The notes under the pieces: generated by a model
Seen by the model: the letters and a program-made list of their open reading frames with translations, nothing else
Told to the model about the DNA's origin: nothing
Databases searched by the model: none
Shown: one piece after another, positions 44,023 to 52,701 of the stretch
Position numbering within the stretch: the first letter of the stretch is position 1
Layout of the letters: each line of letters begins with the position of its first letter
Translations under genes and position numbers: made by a program
Assembly (NCBI RefSeq): GCF_964048965.1
Contig: NZ_OZ040189.1
Span: 2,604,001-2,668,000, forward strand
Direction: 5' to 3'
Length of the DNA: 64,000 nt
Source of the DNA: Tenacibaculum sp. 190130A14a
Lineage (GTDB): Bacteria; Bacteroidota; Bacteroidia; Flavobacteriales; Flavobacteriaceae

Positions 44023-44030
44023 TACATTTG
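44023..44030 (+). promoter_or_regulatory. -7-like element of a small gene
   Basis: TACATTTG matches TANNTTTG. A TTG at 44009-44011 is only 11 nt away, so the -33 part is poor. It lies 5 nt before the ATG at 44036 and marks the start of a short transcript that would end at the terminator 44215-44248. Confidence 0.4.
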
Positions 44031-44035
44031 ACCAT

Positions 44036-44191
44036 ATGAACAAGGTATTTATACATATTTCAAACGCAATTACCCGTATTATTTTCAATGCGATTACTTC
44101 GTGCTATACAATGTTTTTTGGCTATACACGTATGCAGAAACAGTATGTCTACATTAAAAAAAGTACCTATTCTAAATTTAAGAATCAATAA
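44036..44191 (+). CDS. Possible small protein (51 aa)
   Basis: MNKVFIHISNAITRIIFNAI begins a 51-aa basic peptide with a hydrophobic first half and a Lys/Tyr-rich tail. It is framed by a TANNTTTG element and a strong terminator, so a transcript is likely, but coding is uncertain; the RNA itself could be the product. I do not recognise a family. Codon use is ordinary for the region. Confidence 0.35.
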   Translation: MNKVFIHISNAITRIIFNAITSCYTMFFGYTRMQKQYVYIKKSTYSKFKNQ

Positions 44192-44214
44192 ATAAATTTT
44201 AACTATAAAAATAG

Positions 44215-44248
44215 AAAGGTGCTTTTTAACAAAAGCACCTTTTTTTTA
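44215..44248 (+). terminator. Strong terminator
   Basis: AAAGGTGCTTTT (44215-44226) and AAAAGCACCTTT (44231-44242) form a 12-bp stem with a TAAC loop and run into TTTTT. It ends the short 44036 transcript. Confidence 0.9.
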
Positions 44249-44272
44249 TGTATTAATCCAAATATTATCATT

Positions 44273-44380
44273 ATGAAAATGTATTCAACAACAACGTATC
44301 GACAAGGCAAATGTATTATCAATTCAGCACAAAATTTTTCATTTAAAGAACCCGAATTATTACTCATATTAAACACTTAA
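44273..44380 (+). CDS. Possible 35-aa peptide upstream of the 116-aa gene
   Basis: An ATG at 44273 opens a 35-codon frame (MKMYSTTTYRQGKCIINSAQ at the start) that ends 4 bp before the ATG of the 116-aa gene. The tight spacing suggests a leader peptide or a small coupled gene. There is no other support, so this is a weak call. Confidence 0.25.
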   Translation: MKMYSTTTYRQGKCIINSAQNFSFKEPELLLILNT

Positions 44381-44384
44381 AATC

Positions 44385-44735
44385 ATGAACACACACATAA
44401 AATCTAGTAACAATACTATACAATTCACTGTTAACAAAAAACAAGTTAGCAAAAACAAAGTCTTAAAAACTTCGGTTCTTTATGATAAAATTGAATCGAA
44501 TGTAAATTCTTCTCTCAACTTCTTTCAAAATTCATCTAACTTAAATTTTAAAAGTATTGAATTTGATATCCTAAAAAATGCTTATTTGAACGATAAACTT
44601 ATCATTCAAAACAATGTAAAAAAGCTCAGCAACACAGAACTTATATTGAACATAACTGTTGCCAAAAAAGAAGAGAAAAAACAAAATATTATTTGTGTAG
44701 CCACTTTTGGCTATAACGTACAAAAAGCTTCTTAA
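44385..44735 (+). CDS. Hypothetical protein (116 aa), possible hot-dog fold
   Basis: The 116-aa soluble protein has a C-terminal half (about 60-112: SIEFDILKNAYLNDKLIIQN, then ELILNITVAKKEEKKQNIIC and VATFGY) whose strand pattern recalls acyl-CoA thioesterase-like hot-dog proteins. The N-terminal half is basic and less ordered. No catalytic residue can be named. It is followed by a hairpin terminator shared with manA. The thioesterase link is a suggestion from pattern only. Confidence 0.55.
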   Translation: MNTHIKSSNNTIQFTVNKKQVSKNKVLKTSVLYDKIESNVNSSLNFFQNSSNLNFKSIEFDILKNAYLNDKLIIQNNVKKLSNTELILNITVAKKEEKKQNIICVATFGYNVQKAS

Positions 44736-44795
44736 TTAATCTATTAATTGATTTTTTCAATTATATATGATTTTAAGTTGATTTGGTTTGTTAAC

Positions 44796-44838
44796 GAACA
44801 GACTTGAAGTTTTTTGTTTTGAGTCTGTTCTTATTTTA
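44796..44838. terminator. Terminator between the 116-aa gene and manA
   Basis: GAACAGACT (44796-44804) and AGTCTGTTC (44822-44830) form a 9-bp stem with a 17-nt loop, followed by TTATTTTA. It touches the stop codon of the convergent manA gene and may serve both. Confidence 0.65.
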
Positions 44839-45805
44839 TATATACTTCTAAAAGTTTTGATTTTAGTGTTGCAAACAACGAAACGTTCTTAACACATGCA
44901 GGTAGCATAATCGTTTCTCCAACCTTTACAGTTTCCTCTTGATTGTTATATTGAAATCGCACTTCTCCTTCTACACACATATAAATCACAAAGCTATCTT
45001 TATCTTTATGATTTACTTCTAACTCTCCTTCAAACGATACTAAATTAGTTGTAAAATGTGGACAAGAAACCATTTCAGAAATACCTCCTTCGTTCACTTG
45101 GTACGAAGTTTTATAATTGTTTATTGCCTTGTAATCAATAGCTTCTTTGGTTAATTCGGTATGAAGTTCTCGGTAATTCCCATCAATATCTTGACGATCC
45201 CAATCATAAACCCTGTAGGTATTATCAGATGTTTGTTGAATCTCTGCTAATACAACCCCAGCTCCAACAGCATGGATTCTTCCTGTAGGTATAAAATAAA
45301 CATCTCCAGAAATTACATCATCTACATTCAATAACTCCAACAATGTTTTGTTCTCTACATGTGCCAAATACTCCTGTTCATTTGAATCCTCTTTAAACCC
45401 AACCATAATTTTTGAGTCTTCATCGGCCTGCATAATGTACCACATTTCAGTTTTCCCAAATGAATTATGACGTTTTTTTGCAAGCGCATCGTCAGGGTGC
45501 AATTGGATACTTAGTTTATCATTAGCATCGATGAATTTTATCAATAAGGGAAATTCATTTCCAAACTTTTGATAAACTTTTTCTCCTAAAAATTCGGTCG
45601 TGTATTGCTTTGTTAAGTTTTTTAAACTCTTTCCTTTTAATATTCCTTTACTAACAATTGTTTCATCACCCTTTACGTCAGAAATCTCCCAGCTTTCACC
45701 AATATTCTTCTTGGTTGAGTCTTTCCCGAATAGTTGTATCAGTTTTTGTCCACCCCATATTTTTTCTTTTAAAATGGGTTCAAATCGTAGTAGTAGGTCA
45801 ATCAT
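44831..45805 (-). CDS. manA: Type I mannose-6-phosphate isomerase
   Basis: The 324-aa cupin enzyme interconverts fructose-6-P and mannose-6-P in the cytoplasm. It contains FEPILKEKIWGG, SIQLHPDDALA (zinc-binding His region), MWYIMQADEDS and the family EIQQTSDNTYRVYDWDR. Its length matches the short Bacillus/Bacteroidota form rather than the long E. coli enzyme (about 390 aa). It is 5 bp downstream of queD in the idi-queD-manA run. Confidence 0.93.
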   Translation of the reverse strand: MIDLLLRFEPILKEKIWGGQKLIQLFGKDSTKKNIGESWEISDVKGDETIVSKGILKGKSLKNLTKQYTTEFLGEKVYQKFGNEFPLLIKFIDANDKLSIQLHPDDALAKKRHNSFGKTEMWYIMQADEDSKIMVGFKEDSNEQEYLAHVENKTLLELLNVDDVISGDVYFIPTGRIHAVGAGVVLAEIQQTSDNTYRVYDWDRQDIDGNYRELHTELTKEAIDYKAINNYKTSYQVNEGGISEMVSCPHFTTNLVSFEGELEVNHKDKDSFVIYMCVEGEVRFQYNNQEETVKVGETIMLPACVKNVSLFATLKSKLLEVYIK

Positions 45806-45810
45806 AAATT

Positions 45811-46221
45811 TTATCCGCTATATGTTACGTAGTTTCTTGGTGTTTCATATAAAGTAATTTCTAAGTCGTATTTTTTTTCAATCTTTACACGTAACTTATC
45901 ATAAATAACTACAGCTATATTTTCTACGGAAGGATTTAAGTCTTTAAATTCCTCTACTTCAATGTTTAAATTTTTATGATCAAAAGAATCTTCTACATGA
46001 AGTTTAATAAGATCTTTTAGTTTTCCTAAATCATAAACATATCCTGTCTCCGGATCTATTTCTCCTGTTAGAGAAACAATTAATTCATAATTGTGTCCGT
46101 GATAATGAGGATTACTACATTTACCAAAAACTTCTATGTTTCGTTCATCACTCCAATTAGGATTAAACAATCTATGAGCAGCATTAAAATGAGCCTTTCT
46201 ATGTATCGTAATTCTTGGCAT
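45811..46221 (-). CDS. queD: 6-pyruvoyltetrahydropterin synthase/QueD-family protein
   Basis: The 136-aa protein starts MPRITIHRKAHFNAAHRLFN (ATG at 46219-46221, chosen over the upstream in-frame ATG, which lies inside idi). Zinc ligands are His in HFNAAHR and in NPHYHGHNYEL. VENIAVVIYDKL and LYETPRNYVTY follow. Such proteins make 6-carboxytetrahydropterin for queuosine, or 6-pyruvoyltetrahydropterin. The gap to the idi stop is one base, so translation is coupled. Confidence 0.9.
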   Translation of the reverse strand: MPRITIHRKAHFNAAHRLFNPNWSDERNIEVFGKCSNPHYHGHNYELIVSLTGEIDPETGYVYDLGKLKDLIKLHVEDSFDHKNLNIEVEEFKDLNPSVENIAVVIYDKLRVKIEKKYDLEITLYETPRNYVTYSG

Positions 46222-46222
46222 A

Positions 46223-46744
46223 TTATACAAACTTTGCAATTTTATTGTAAGACTCTTTAAATATAATCTTAAACCATTCTGTATAAATTTCTGGTTTAGT
46301 TTCGATGTCCTTTTTTACATCTTCTAGAGGCATCCATTTATAAGCCTCTACCTCATCTGGGTTAATTTTTGGTACTCCCTCAAATTTACCTACCATTACG
46401 TGATCTAACTCATGCTCCGTTAATCCATTATCAAATGGAGCCTTGTAAATAAACCAAAAAACTTCTTCTAAATCACAAGTAAACCCCATTTCTTCTTCCA
46501 ATCTTCTTACACCTGCCTCCAATGAAGTTTCTCCATCACGTTGATGAGAACAACAAGTATTTGTCCAAAGCAACGGAGAATGATATTTATGAGCTGCTCT
46601 CTGTTGCAACATCAATTCTCCTCTTGAATTAAAAACAAAAACAGAAAATGCTCTATGTAACAAAGCTTTTTCATGCGCCTCTATCTTCTCCATTAATCCG
46701 ATTGGATTATCTTGCTCATCTACTAAAATTACTTGTTCTTTCAT
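46223..46744 (-). CDS. idi: Isopentenyl-diphosphate delta-isomerase (type I)
   Basis: The 173-aa Nudix-fold enzyme interconverts IPP and DMAPP. It has HRAFSVFVFNSRGELMLQQR, the catalytic Cys in WTNTCCSHQRDGE, the Nudix-like RRLEEEMGF and Glu in ELDHVMVGKF. Length agrees with E. coli Idi (182 aa). It leads the idi-queD-manA run from a consensus promoter at 46764-46794. Confidence 0.95.
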   Translation of the reverse strand: MKEQVILVDEQDNPIGLMEKIEAHEKALLHRAFSVFVFNSRGELMLQQRAAHKYHSPLLWTNTCCSHQRDGETSLEAGVRRLEEEMGFTCDLEEVFWFIYKAPFDNGLTEHELDHVMVGKFEGVPKINPDEVEAYKWMPLEDVKKDIETKPEIYTEWFKIIFKESYNKIAKFV

Positions 46745-46763
46745 TTGAATATTTTACTAAAAG

Positions 46764-46794
46764 CAAACTTACAAAATTGATACCAGTTCAACAA
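46764..46794 (-). promoter_or_regulatory. Promoter of idi
   Basis: On the minus strand TTG (46789-46791, spacer 17; or 46792-46794, spacer 20) precedes TAAGTTTG (46764-46771). Both parts match the Flavobacterium consensus. The ATG is 20 nt downstream. Confidence 0.75.
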
Positions 46795-46802
46795 TTAAAC
46801 CT

Positions 46803-46833
46803 TTGAACAGTTCCACTATAAAACGTATCTTTG
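46803..46833 (+). promoter_or_regulatory. Promoter of prfC
   Basis: TTG (46803-46805), a 20-nt spacer and TATCTTTG (46826-46833) match the consensus exactly. The ATG is at 46852. It lies back to back with the idi promoter, 8 bp apart. Confidence 0.8.
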
Positions 46834-46851
46834 CTGCCTTAAAATTTATAG

Positions 46852-48441
46852 ATGAGTTTTTTAGAAGAAATACAAAAGAGACGTACATTCGGAATTATAT
46901 CGCATCCCGATGCTGGTAAAACTACTTTGACTGAGAAATTGTTATTATTTGGAGGAGCTATTCAAGAAGCTGGTGCAGTTAAAAACAATAAGATAAAAAA
47001 AGGAGCTACTTCTGATTTTATGGAGATTGAACGTCAACGTGGTATCTCAGTTGCTACTTCTGTATTAGCCTTCATTTATAAAGATAAAAAGATAAACATT
47101 CTAGATACTCCAGGGCACAAAGATTTTGCTGAAGATACATTTAGAACATTAACCGCTGTTGATAGTGTAATTGTAGTAATTGATGTTGCAAAAGGTGTTG
47201 AGCCTCAAACTGAGAAATTAGTGGAGGTTTGTAGAATGCGTAAAATACCTATGATTGTTTTTATCAATAAATTAGACCGCGAAGGTAAAGATGCTTTTGA
47301 TTTATTAGATGAAGTAGAACAAAAATTAGGTTTAAGGGTAACTCCAATGAGTTTCCCTATTGGTATGGGATATGATTTTAAAGGAATTTACAACATTTGG
47401 GAAAAGAAGCTAAATATATTCTCGGGAGATAACAAAACTACCATTTCTGAAGGTGTTGAATTTAATGACGTAAACAATCCAGAATTAGATACTATTATTG
47501 GAGAACCTGCAGCTGAAACCCTTCGTGAAGAATTAGAACTAGTATATGAGGTATATCCTGAATTTGATCAAGAAGAGTATGTTAAAGGTGATTTGCAACC
47601 AGTTTTCTTTGGTTCTGCCCTAAACAACTTTGGAGTTAAAGAATTATTAGATTGTTTTATTGACATTGCTCCAAATCCACAACCAAAACAAGCAGAAGAG
47701 CGTGTTGTAGATTCTAAAGAAGAAAAACTTACTGGGTTTGTATTTAAAATCCATGCAAATATGGACCCTAAACACCGAGACCGTTTAGCTTTCGTAAAAA
47801 TTGTTTCTGGTACATTTAAAAGAAACACTCCTTACTTACACGTACGTAACGGAAAAAAGGTAAAATTCTCAAGCCCAAATGCTTTCTTTGCTGAAAAGAA
47901 AGAAATCGTTGAAGAATCTTTCCCTGGTGATATTGTAGGATTACATGATACAGGTAACTTCAAAATTGGAGATACTTTAACAGAAGGAGAAAAATTAAAT
48001 TTTAAAGGAATTCCTAGTTTCTCTCCAGAACATTTCCGCTATGTAAATAATGCCGACCCTATGAAGGCTAAACAATTATACAAAGGTTTAGACCAATTAA
48101 TGGATGAAGGGGTTGCGCAGTTATTTACTATGGAAATGAATGGCCGTAGAATTATTGGTACTGTTGGTGCACTTCAATACGAAGTAATTCAATACCGTTT
48201 AGAACATGAATATGGTGCTAAGTGTTCATATGAAAACATTAATGTGCACAAAGCTTGCTGGGTACAGCCAGAAGATGAAAAAAATGAAGAATTCAAAGAA
48301 TTTAAACGTGTTAAACAACGCTACTTAGCGAAAGATAAAGAAGGGCAATTGGTATTTTTAGCTGATTCTGCTTTTACTATACAAATGACTCAAAGTAAAT
48401 ACCCAACTGTTAAGTTACATTTTACAAGTGAATTTGAATAA
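46852..48441 (+). CDS. prfC: Peptide chain release factor 3
   Basis: The 529-aa GTPase recycles RF1/RF2 from the ribosome. It begins MSFLEEIQKRRTFGIISHPD with the P-loop SHPDAGKTTLTEKLL, the switch region RQRGISVATSV, LDTPGHKDF and NKLD, followed by translation-factor domains II and III. Length equals E. coli RF3. The next gene starts inside its last codons (14-bp overlap). Confidence 0.97.
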   Translation: MSFLEEIQKRRTFGIISHPDAGKTTLTEKLLLFGGAIQEAGAVKNNKIKKGATSDFMEIERQRGISVATSVLAFIYKDKKINILDTPGHKDFAEDTFRTLTAVDSVIVVIDVAKGVEPQTEKLVEVCRMRKIPMIVFINKLDREGKDAFDLLDEVEQKLGLRVTPMSFPIGMGYDFKGIYNIWEKKLNIFSGDNKTTISEGVEFNDVNNPELDTIIGEPAAETLREELELVYEVYPEFDQEEYVKGDLQPVFFGSALNNFGVKELLDCFIDIAPNPQPKQAEERVVDSKEEKLTGFVFKIHANMDPKHRDRLAFVKIVSGTFKRNTPYLHVRNGKKVKFSSPNAFFAEKKEIVEESFPGDIVGLHDTGNFKIGDTLTEGEKLNFKGIPSFSPEHFRYVNNADPMKAKQLYKGLDQLMDEGVAQLFTMEMNGRRIIGTVGALQYEVIQYRLEHEYGAKCSYENINVHKACWVQPEDEKNEEFKEFKRVKQRYLAKDKEGQLVFLADSAFTIQMTQSKYPTVKLHFTSEFE

Positions 48442-49984
48442 AAAAAACATACTCGTCTTTTTCCTTTTATGTATATCATGGCTTATTCAAAGTCAAGATA
48501 ATATTACTAATTTACAAGGAAAAGAACTTCATAATAAAGTTCGTTTGAATTTTATTCCTGTAGAAATGCCATCAGACAAGTTTCCTGAATTAAAGCCTAC
48601 GATGGGTTTGATGGGATTGCATTATCAAATTCCAATAAACAATTGGTTATATGGTGGAGTTGGAATGCATGCTGCACTAACCGGTGATCAAGGAGGATTG
48701 TTTACCTTAGGTGTTGAACTAGGTATTAATAAACAACTTTATAAAAACCTTTATCTTGATGCTAATTTACATTTTGGTGGTGGAGGTGGCTACAGAAAGT
48801 ATATCAATGATGGAGGCTTTATAAACCCTAATATTGGATTACAATACAAAAAAAATAATTACTCCTTTGGGGTTCAATACAGTAATGTTAACTTTTACTC
48901 TGGAGAGGTAAACAGCAACTCTATTTCTTTCTTTGTTGAAATACCAAGTCTATTGCGTTTTTCAGATTATAAAAATGCTCAAAAAGAGTTTACAGCAACC
49001 AATCTTTCTTCAGAAAACTTTTGGAAAAGACCAGCAGTTAAAAATGTACAACAAGTACGCTTTGATTTCTTTAAGCCCTTTGGTAAATCAAGAAAAGATA
49101 ATGGAGAAGAATTGAACGAAATCTTATATGTATTAGGGTTTGAATATCAAAAGTACTTACAAGAAAATGTATTTTTATTTGTTCATACAGACGCTATTTA
49201 TAAAGGGTTACGTGCTGGATTTATGGATTTATTTTTTGGAGCAGGGTATCATCCCTATCAATCTAAACATTTGAACATCTTTGGAAAATTAGGAATTGGT
49301 GCAGCTGGTGGTCGTATTGCTCCTGAAGGAGGGCTTACCATTTACCCATCAGCTGGTGTTGATTTAAAAATATCAAATAAGTTTGCTATTAGTGGACATG
49401 GTGGATACTACAAAGCTTTAGATGGTGATTTTGAAGCCTATACATATGGTTTTGGAATCAAATATTTTGGATTAAATGGAGGCACCGAATCCACTTCCAA
49501 AACAAACAATTATAAAACCCAAGGAATATCTGTTGGTATTGAAAACCAGACCTATTTTAATGTTGCTAAATTCGACCCACCAAATAGTAGATATGAAGTA
49601 GATTTACAATTATTGGCTCTTCAGTTTAATTATGATATTTCAAATCGTTTTTATTTAATAGGTGAAGCTGGTTTTGCTTATGATGGTCAATCAGGAGGAT
49701 ACGCACATGGACTAGCTGGTATTGGGTATAAGACCCCTTCAATATTAAACAACAAACTAAACGCTTTTGTCGACCTAGTTGGTGGTGCAGCTGGTGGTGC
49801 TGGTGTAGATACTGATGAAGGTATTGTGGTTAGACCAACAGCTGGTTTAAATTATAACCTAGCCAACAATTTTTCATTATCCGTTTCAGGAGGTAAATTT
49901 ATTGCTCCTTTTGGTAATGTAAACTCAACAAATGTAAATATTGGTTTAAACTTCAATTTTGCAAGTTTAACTAGTAAAAAATAA
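48428..49984 (+). CDS. Secreted protein with three barrel-like repeats, non-ATG start
   Basis: The 518-aa protein opens with GTG at 48428 (TTG at 48434 is the only close alternative; no ATG precedes the signal peptide). The first 23 residues are a signal peptide ending IQSQ. Three similar modules follow at about 57-172, 232-347 and 391-513. Each has a Gly-rich turn (FGGGGGY / GIGAAGGRIAPEGG / VGGAAGGAGVDTDEG), a Pro step (INPNIGLQY / IYPSAGVDLK / VRPTAGLNY) and a late GG-containing strand. Alternating aromatic/hydrophobic strands suggest an outer-membrane barrel or surface beta protein. Its start overlaps prfC and the PPIase starts 27 bp after it. I recognise no family. Confidence 0.75.
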   Translation: MNLNKKNILVFFLLCISWLIQSQDNITNLQGKELHNKVRLNFIPVEMPSDKFPELKPTMGLMGLHYQIPINNWLYGGVGMHAALTGDQGGLFTLGVELGINKQLYKNLYLDANLHFGGGGGYRKYINDGGFINPNIGLQYKKNNYSFGVQYSNVNFYSGEVNSNSISFFVEIPSLLRFSDYKNAQKEFTATNLSSENFWKRPAVKNVQQVRFDFFKPFGKSRKDNGEELNEILYVLGFEYQKYLQENVFLFVHTDAIYKGLRAGFMDLFFGAGYHPYQSKHLNIFGKLGIGAAGGRIAPEGGLTIYPSAGVDLKISNKFAISGHGGYYKALDGDFEAYTYGFGIKYFGLNGGTESTSKTNNYKTQGISVGIENQTYFNVAKFDPPNSRYEVDLQLLALQFNYDISNRFYLIGEAGFAYDGQSGGYAHGLAGIGYKTPSILNNKLNAFVDLVGGAAGGAGVDTDEGIVVRPTAGLNYNLANNFSLSVSGGKFIAPFGNVNSTNVNIGLNFNFASLTSKK

Positions 49985-50011
49985 AGTGTAAATAGATTTA
50001 AATTAAAAAAA

Positions 50012-50941
50012 ATGAACAACGGAATTTATGCAAAGTTCACTACTCCTAAGGGAGATATTTTAGTAAACTTAGAACATGAAAAAACTCCTGGAACAGTAGG
50101 TAACTTTGTTGCTTTAGCTGAAGGAAATTTAGAAAACAATGCTCGTCCACAAGGAGAACCATACTATAACGGATTAAAGTTTCACCGTGTAATTGCTGAT
50201 TTCATGATCCAAGGTGGATGTCCACAAGGAACGGGAACAGGTAATCCAGGATACAAATTTGATGATGAAATTCATCCAGAATTAAAGCATGATGCTCCAG
50301 GTAAATTATCTATGGCTAATGCCGGGCCTGGAACTAATGGTTCACAATTCTTTATTACACATGTTGCCACACCTTGGTTAGATGGTAAACACACTGTTTT
50401 TGGAAGCGTAATTGAAGGGCAAGATGTTGTGGATGCTGTTGAGCAAGATGATGAAATGAATGTAGAAATCATTCGTGTTGGTGAAGAAGCTGAAAAGTGG
50501 AATGCTGTAGAAGCTTTTAGAACTTTTGAAGGTGCTCGCGAAAAGAGAGAAGCTGAAGAAAAAGCTCGTCAAAAAGAATTATTAGACCAAGTTGCTGCTG
50601 GATATGATGAAACTCCAAGTGGATTACGTTATAAAATAGTTCAAAAAGGAGAAGGTAAAAAGGCTACTAAAGGCGCTATGGTTTCTGTACATTATAAAGG
50701 TCAATTATTAGACGGTACTGTATTTGATTCTTCATATAAACGCAAGCAACCTATTGACTTTGCTATTGGAGTTGGACAAGTTATTCCTGGTTGGGATGAA
50801 GGTATTCAATTGTTACAAGTTGGTGACAAAGCTCGTTTAGTAATCCCCTCTAACTTAGCTTACGGAGAGAGCGGTGCTGGTGGTGTAATTCCTCCAAATG
50901 CTACCCTTATCTTTGATGTAGAATTAATGAATGTAAAGTAA
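50012..50941 (+). CDS. Cyclophilin-FKBP fusion peptidylprolyl isomerase
   Basis: The 309-aa protein joins a cyclophilin domain (about 1-160: [35 protein letters not shown]) to an FKBP domain (about 205-309: [40 protein letters not shown]) through a charged helical linker (about 165-195). Both catalytic sets look intact. Dual-family (CFBP-type) immunophilins with this order are known in some bacteria including Flavobacteria. There is no signal peptide, so it works in the cytoplasm on proline isomerization during folding. It ends at a clear terminator. Confidence 0.93.
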   Translation: MNNGIYAKFTTPKGDILVNLEHEKTPGTVGNFVALAEGNLENNARPQGEPYYNGLKFHRVIADFMIQGGCPQGTGTGNPGYKFDDEIHPELKHDAPGKLSMANAGPGTNGSQFFITHVATPWLDGKHTVFGSVIEGQDVVDAVEQDDEMNVEIIRVGEEAEKWNAVEAFRTFEGAREKREAEEKARQKELLDQVAAGYDETPSGLRYKIVQKGEGKKATKGAMVSVHYKGQLLDGTVFDSSYKRKQPIDFAIGVGQVIPGWDEGIQLLQVGDKARLVIPSNLAYGESGAGGVIPPNATLIFDVELMNVK

Positions 50942-50966
50942 TTTTACACCATATATATTATACTAT

Positions 50967-50994
50967 AAAAGCTCATTTAACAATGAGCTTTTTG
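50967..50994 (+). terminator. Terminator of the PPIase gene
   Basis: AAAAGCTCATT (50967-50977) pairs with AATGAGCTTTT (50982-50992) around TAAC, followed by TG and T-rich sequence. Confidence 0.85.
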
Positions 50995-51117
50995 TTTACG
51001 AATAATTAACGTTCTTAACATTAAGAATATTAAAACTTAAATATCACATCAAATTATCTTAAAACATAAAAGCGGATTCTTTTTGATCTTTGTTATGCAC
51101 CTATAACAAACATAACA

Positions 51118-51786
51118 ATGAAAAAACTACTACCTTTTATCTGCTTAACCATCTTATCGATTTTTAACTCCTTCTCTCAAGCCAAAGTTTGTGAAACTTC
51201 TGAAAGTCAAATTAACGATATAAATGATCTTGGTATTAATAAATGTGAGGTACAGAATAATCACAAAACTCAAAATAAAAGGGTTATTAATACCAAAACT
51301 AAAAAAACAACTACTCGTTTCAGAAAAGTAAACTCAGCCAAGAAAACATTACATCAACTAACTAGTAATACTGGAGTTCAATTAACTGTAAACAACCAAT
51401 CACCTGCTATACAACTTCCAACAAATAACAAAGCAATACTTTTTAATTTAGTTGAAGAAGTTCCTTTGTTTAGTGGTTGTAAAAAAACTACAAAGGAAGA
51501 AAGTAGCAAATGTTTCAAAACAAGATTAAATAAACACATCTCCAAATACTTTCATCCAGAAGAAATTATTGATGAAAGTATTAATGAAAAAATCTTAATT
51601 CAATTTGTAATTGGTATTGACGGTAAAGTATCTTCAGTACAAATAAATAGCAAATCAAACAACAGACTCATAACCAACAAATTAACAGAAATCATTAAGA
51701 AATCGCCACAATTTACTCCTGGAAAAGAACAAGGTTTTCCTGTTAATGTAGTGTATTCTTTTCCTCTAAACTTAACATTAATTTAA
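51118..51786 (+). CDS. Secreted protein with TonB C-terminal-like domain (paralogue 1)
   Basis: The 222-aa protein has a signal peptide (1-20, ending SFSQ), a short Cys-containing segment (KVCETSESQINDIND, then GINKCEVQN), a basic Thr/Lys-rich linker and a TonB-C-like domain (about 108-222: VEEVPLFSGCKK, ILIQFVIGIDGKVSSVQI, FTPGKEQGFPVNVVYSFPL). It lacks the N-terminal membrane helix and Pro-rich region of TonB, so it is not an energy transducer. It is the most divergent of three tandem paralogues. Confidence 0.8.
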   Translation: MKKLLPFICLTILSIFNSFSQAKVCETSESQINDINDLGINKCEVQNNHKTQNKRVINTKTKKTTTRFRKVNSAKKTLHQLTSNTGVQLTVNNQSPAIQLPTNNKAILFNLVEEVPLFSGCKKTTKEESSKCFKTRLNKHISKYFHPEEIIDESINEKILIQFVIGIDGKVSSVQINSKSNNRLITNKLTEIIKKSPQFTPGKEQGFPVNVVYSFPLNLTLI

Positions 51787-51864
51787 AGTTGGAGTTTTTA
51801 TTTTTTTCTAATTTCGTTCTGGTTGAAAAAACCCCGAAAATTTAATCAACAAAACCCCTTAAAT

Positions 51865-52533
51865 ATGAAACCCTTCTATTCTACTGCAATTGCGGTAATG
51901 CTATCCTTGGCTTGCTATTCTCAAACAGAACAATGTACTACTCCAGATGAAACGGTTATTGACCCAAATAGTATTACTAAATGTAGTGTGGAAGATGTGA
52001 AAAAGGCTCTTGAAGACATTAATGACAAAGAAGTTAGTGTTAAGTATAGAAAAAAAAGAAACAGAGTAAACTCTAACTCTATGAGCTCTACTAAAAGTGT
52101 TTCGGCTCAACAGAACACTCAATTGGTTAGTCAAATAGAACTAAAAAAAGATGTACTATCTTCGGTTCACAAAATACCTTTTCACCTAGTTGAAGAAATT
52201 CCATTATTTAAAAATTGTGAAAATGTACCATTGATGAAGCAATCTAAATGCTTTGAAAAACAAATGTCTAAGCATATTATTAACAATTTCAATTATCCTC
52301 AAGAAGCACTGAGTAATAAGATAGAGGGACGTATTTTAGTTCAATTTACAATCAATGAAGAAGGTGAAGTTGTTGACATAAGAAAAAAGGGTCCTGAAGG
52401 TACAGAAATCTTAAAAAATGAAGCTGTTAGGTTAATTTCGAAATTACCAAAATTTATTGCTGGAAAACATAATGGTAATAATGTTAAGGTAAAATATGGT
52501 TTACCTATTACCTTTAAATTACCTAAAAGTTAA
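51865..52533 (+). CDS. Secreted protein with TonB C-terminal-like domain (paralogue 2)
   Basis: The 222-aa protein starts at the ATG of MKPFYSTAIAVMLSLACYSQ, a signal peptide; the longer frame begins with a TTG. The mature N-terminus QCTTPDETVIDPNSITKC is almost identical to that of the next gene. The TonB-C-like domain (about 110-222) has VEEIPLFKNCENVPL, GRILVQFTINEEGEV and KFIAGKHNGNNVKVKYG. It lies 79 bp after paralogue 1. Function is unknown; the domain usually binds beta-strands of partner proteins. Confidence 0.82.
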   Translation: MKPFYSTAIAVMLSLACYSQTEQCTTPDETVIDPNSITKCSVEDVKKALEDINDKEVSVKYRKKRNRVNSNSMSSTKSVSAQQNTQLVSQIELKKDVLSSVHKIPFHLVEEIPLFKNCENVPLMKQSKCFEKQMSKHIINNFNYPQEALSNKIEGRILVQFTINEEGEVVDIRKKGPEGTEILKNEAVRLISKLPKFIAGKHNGNNVKVKYGLPITFKLPKS

Positions 52534-52618
52534 GCCCAAAAATTTCAAAAAAAATCACATTTATTTTTAACTACTTGATTTAAAAGATTTTAAAAAAATC
52601 ATAAAATCAAGTAAAAGT

Positions 52619-52649
52619 TTGTGGTTTTTTATTTTTTACCATATATTTA
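52619..52649 (+). promoter_or_regulatory. Probable promoter of the two-domain paralogue
   Basis: TTG (52619-52621), a 20-nt spacer and TATATTTA (52642-52649) fit the consensus except for the last base. The ATG is at 52702, so the leader is about 45 nt. Confidence 0.45.
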
Positions 52650-52701
52650 CAACCTATTCTATTTAAAACATTAAATATTAACCCCTTAAATAGGCACAAT
52701 T

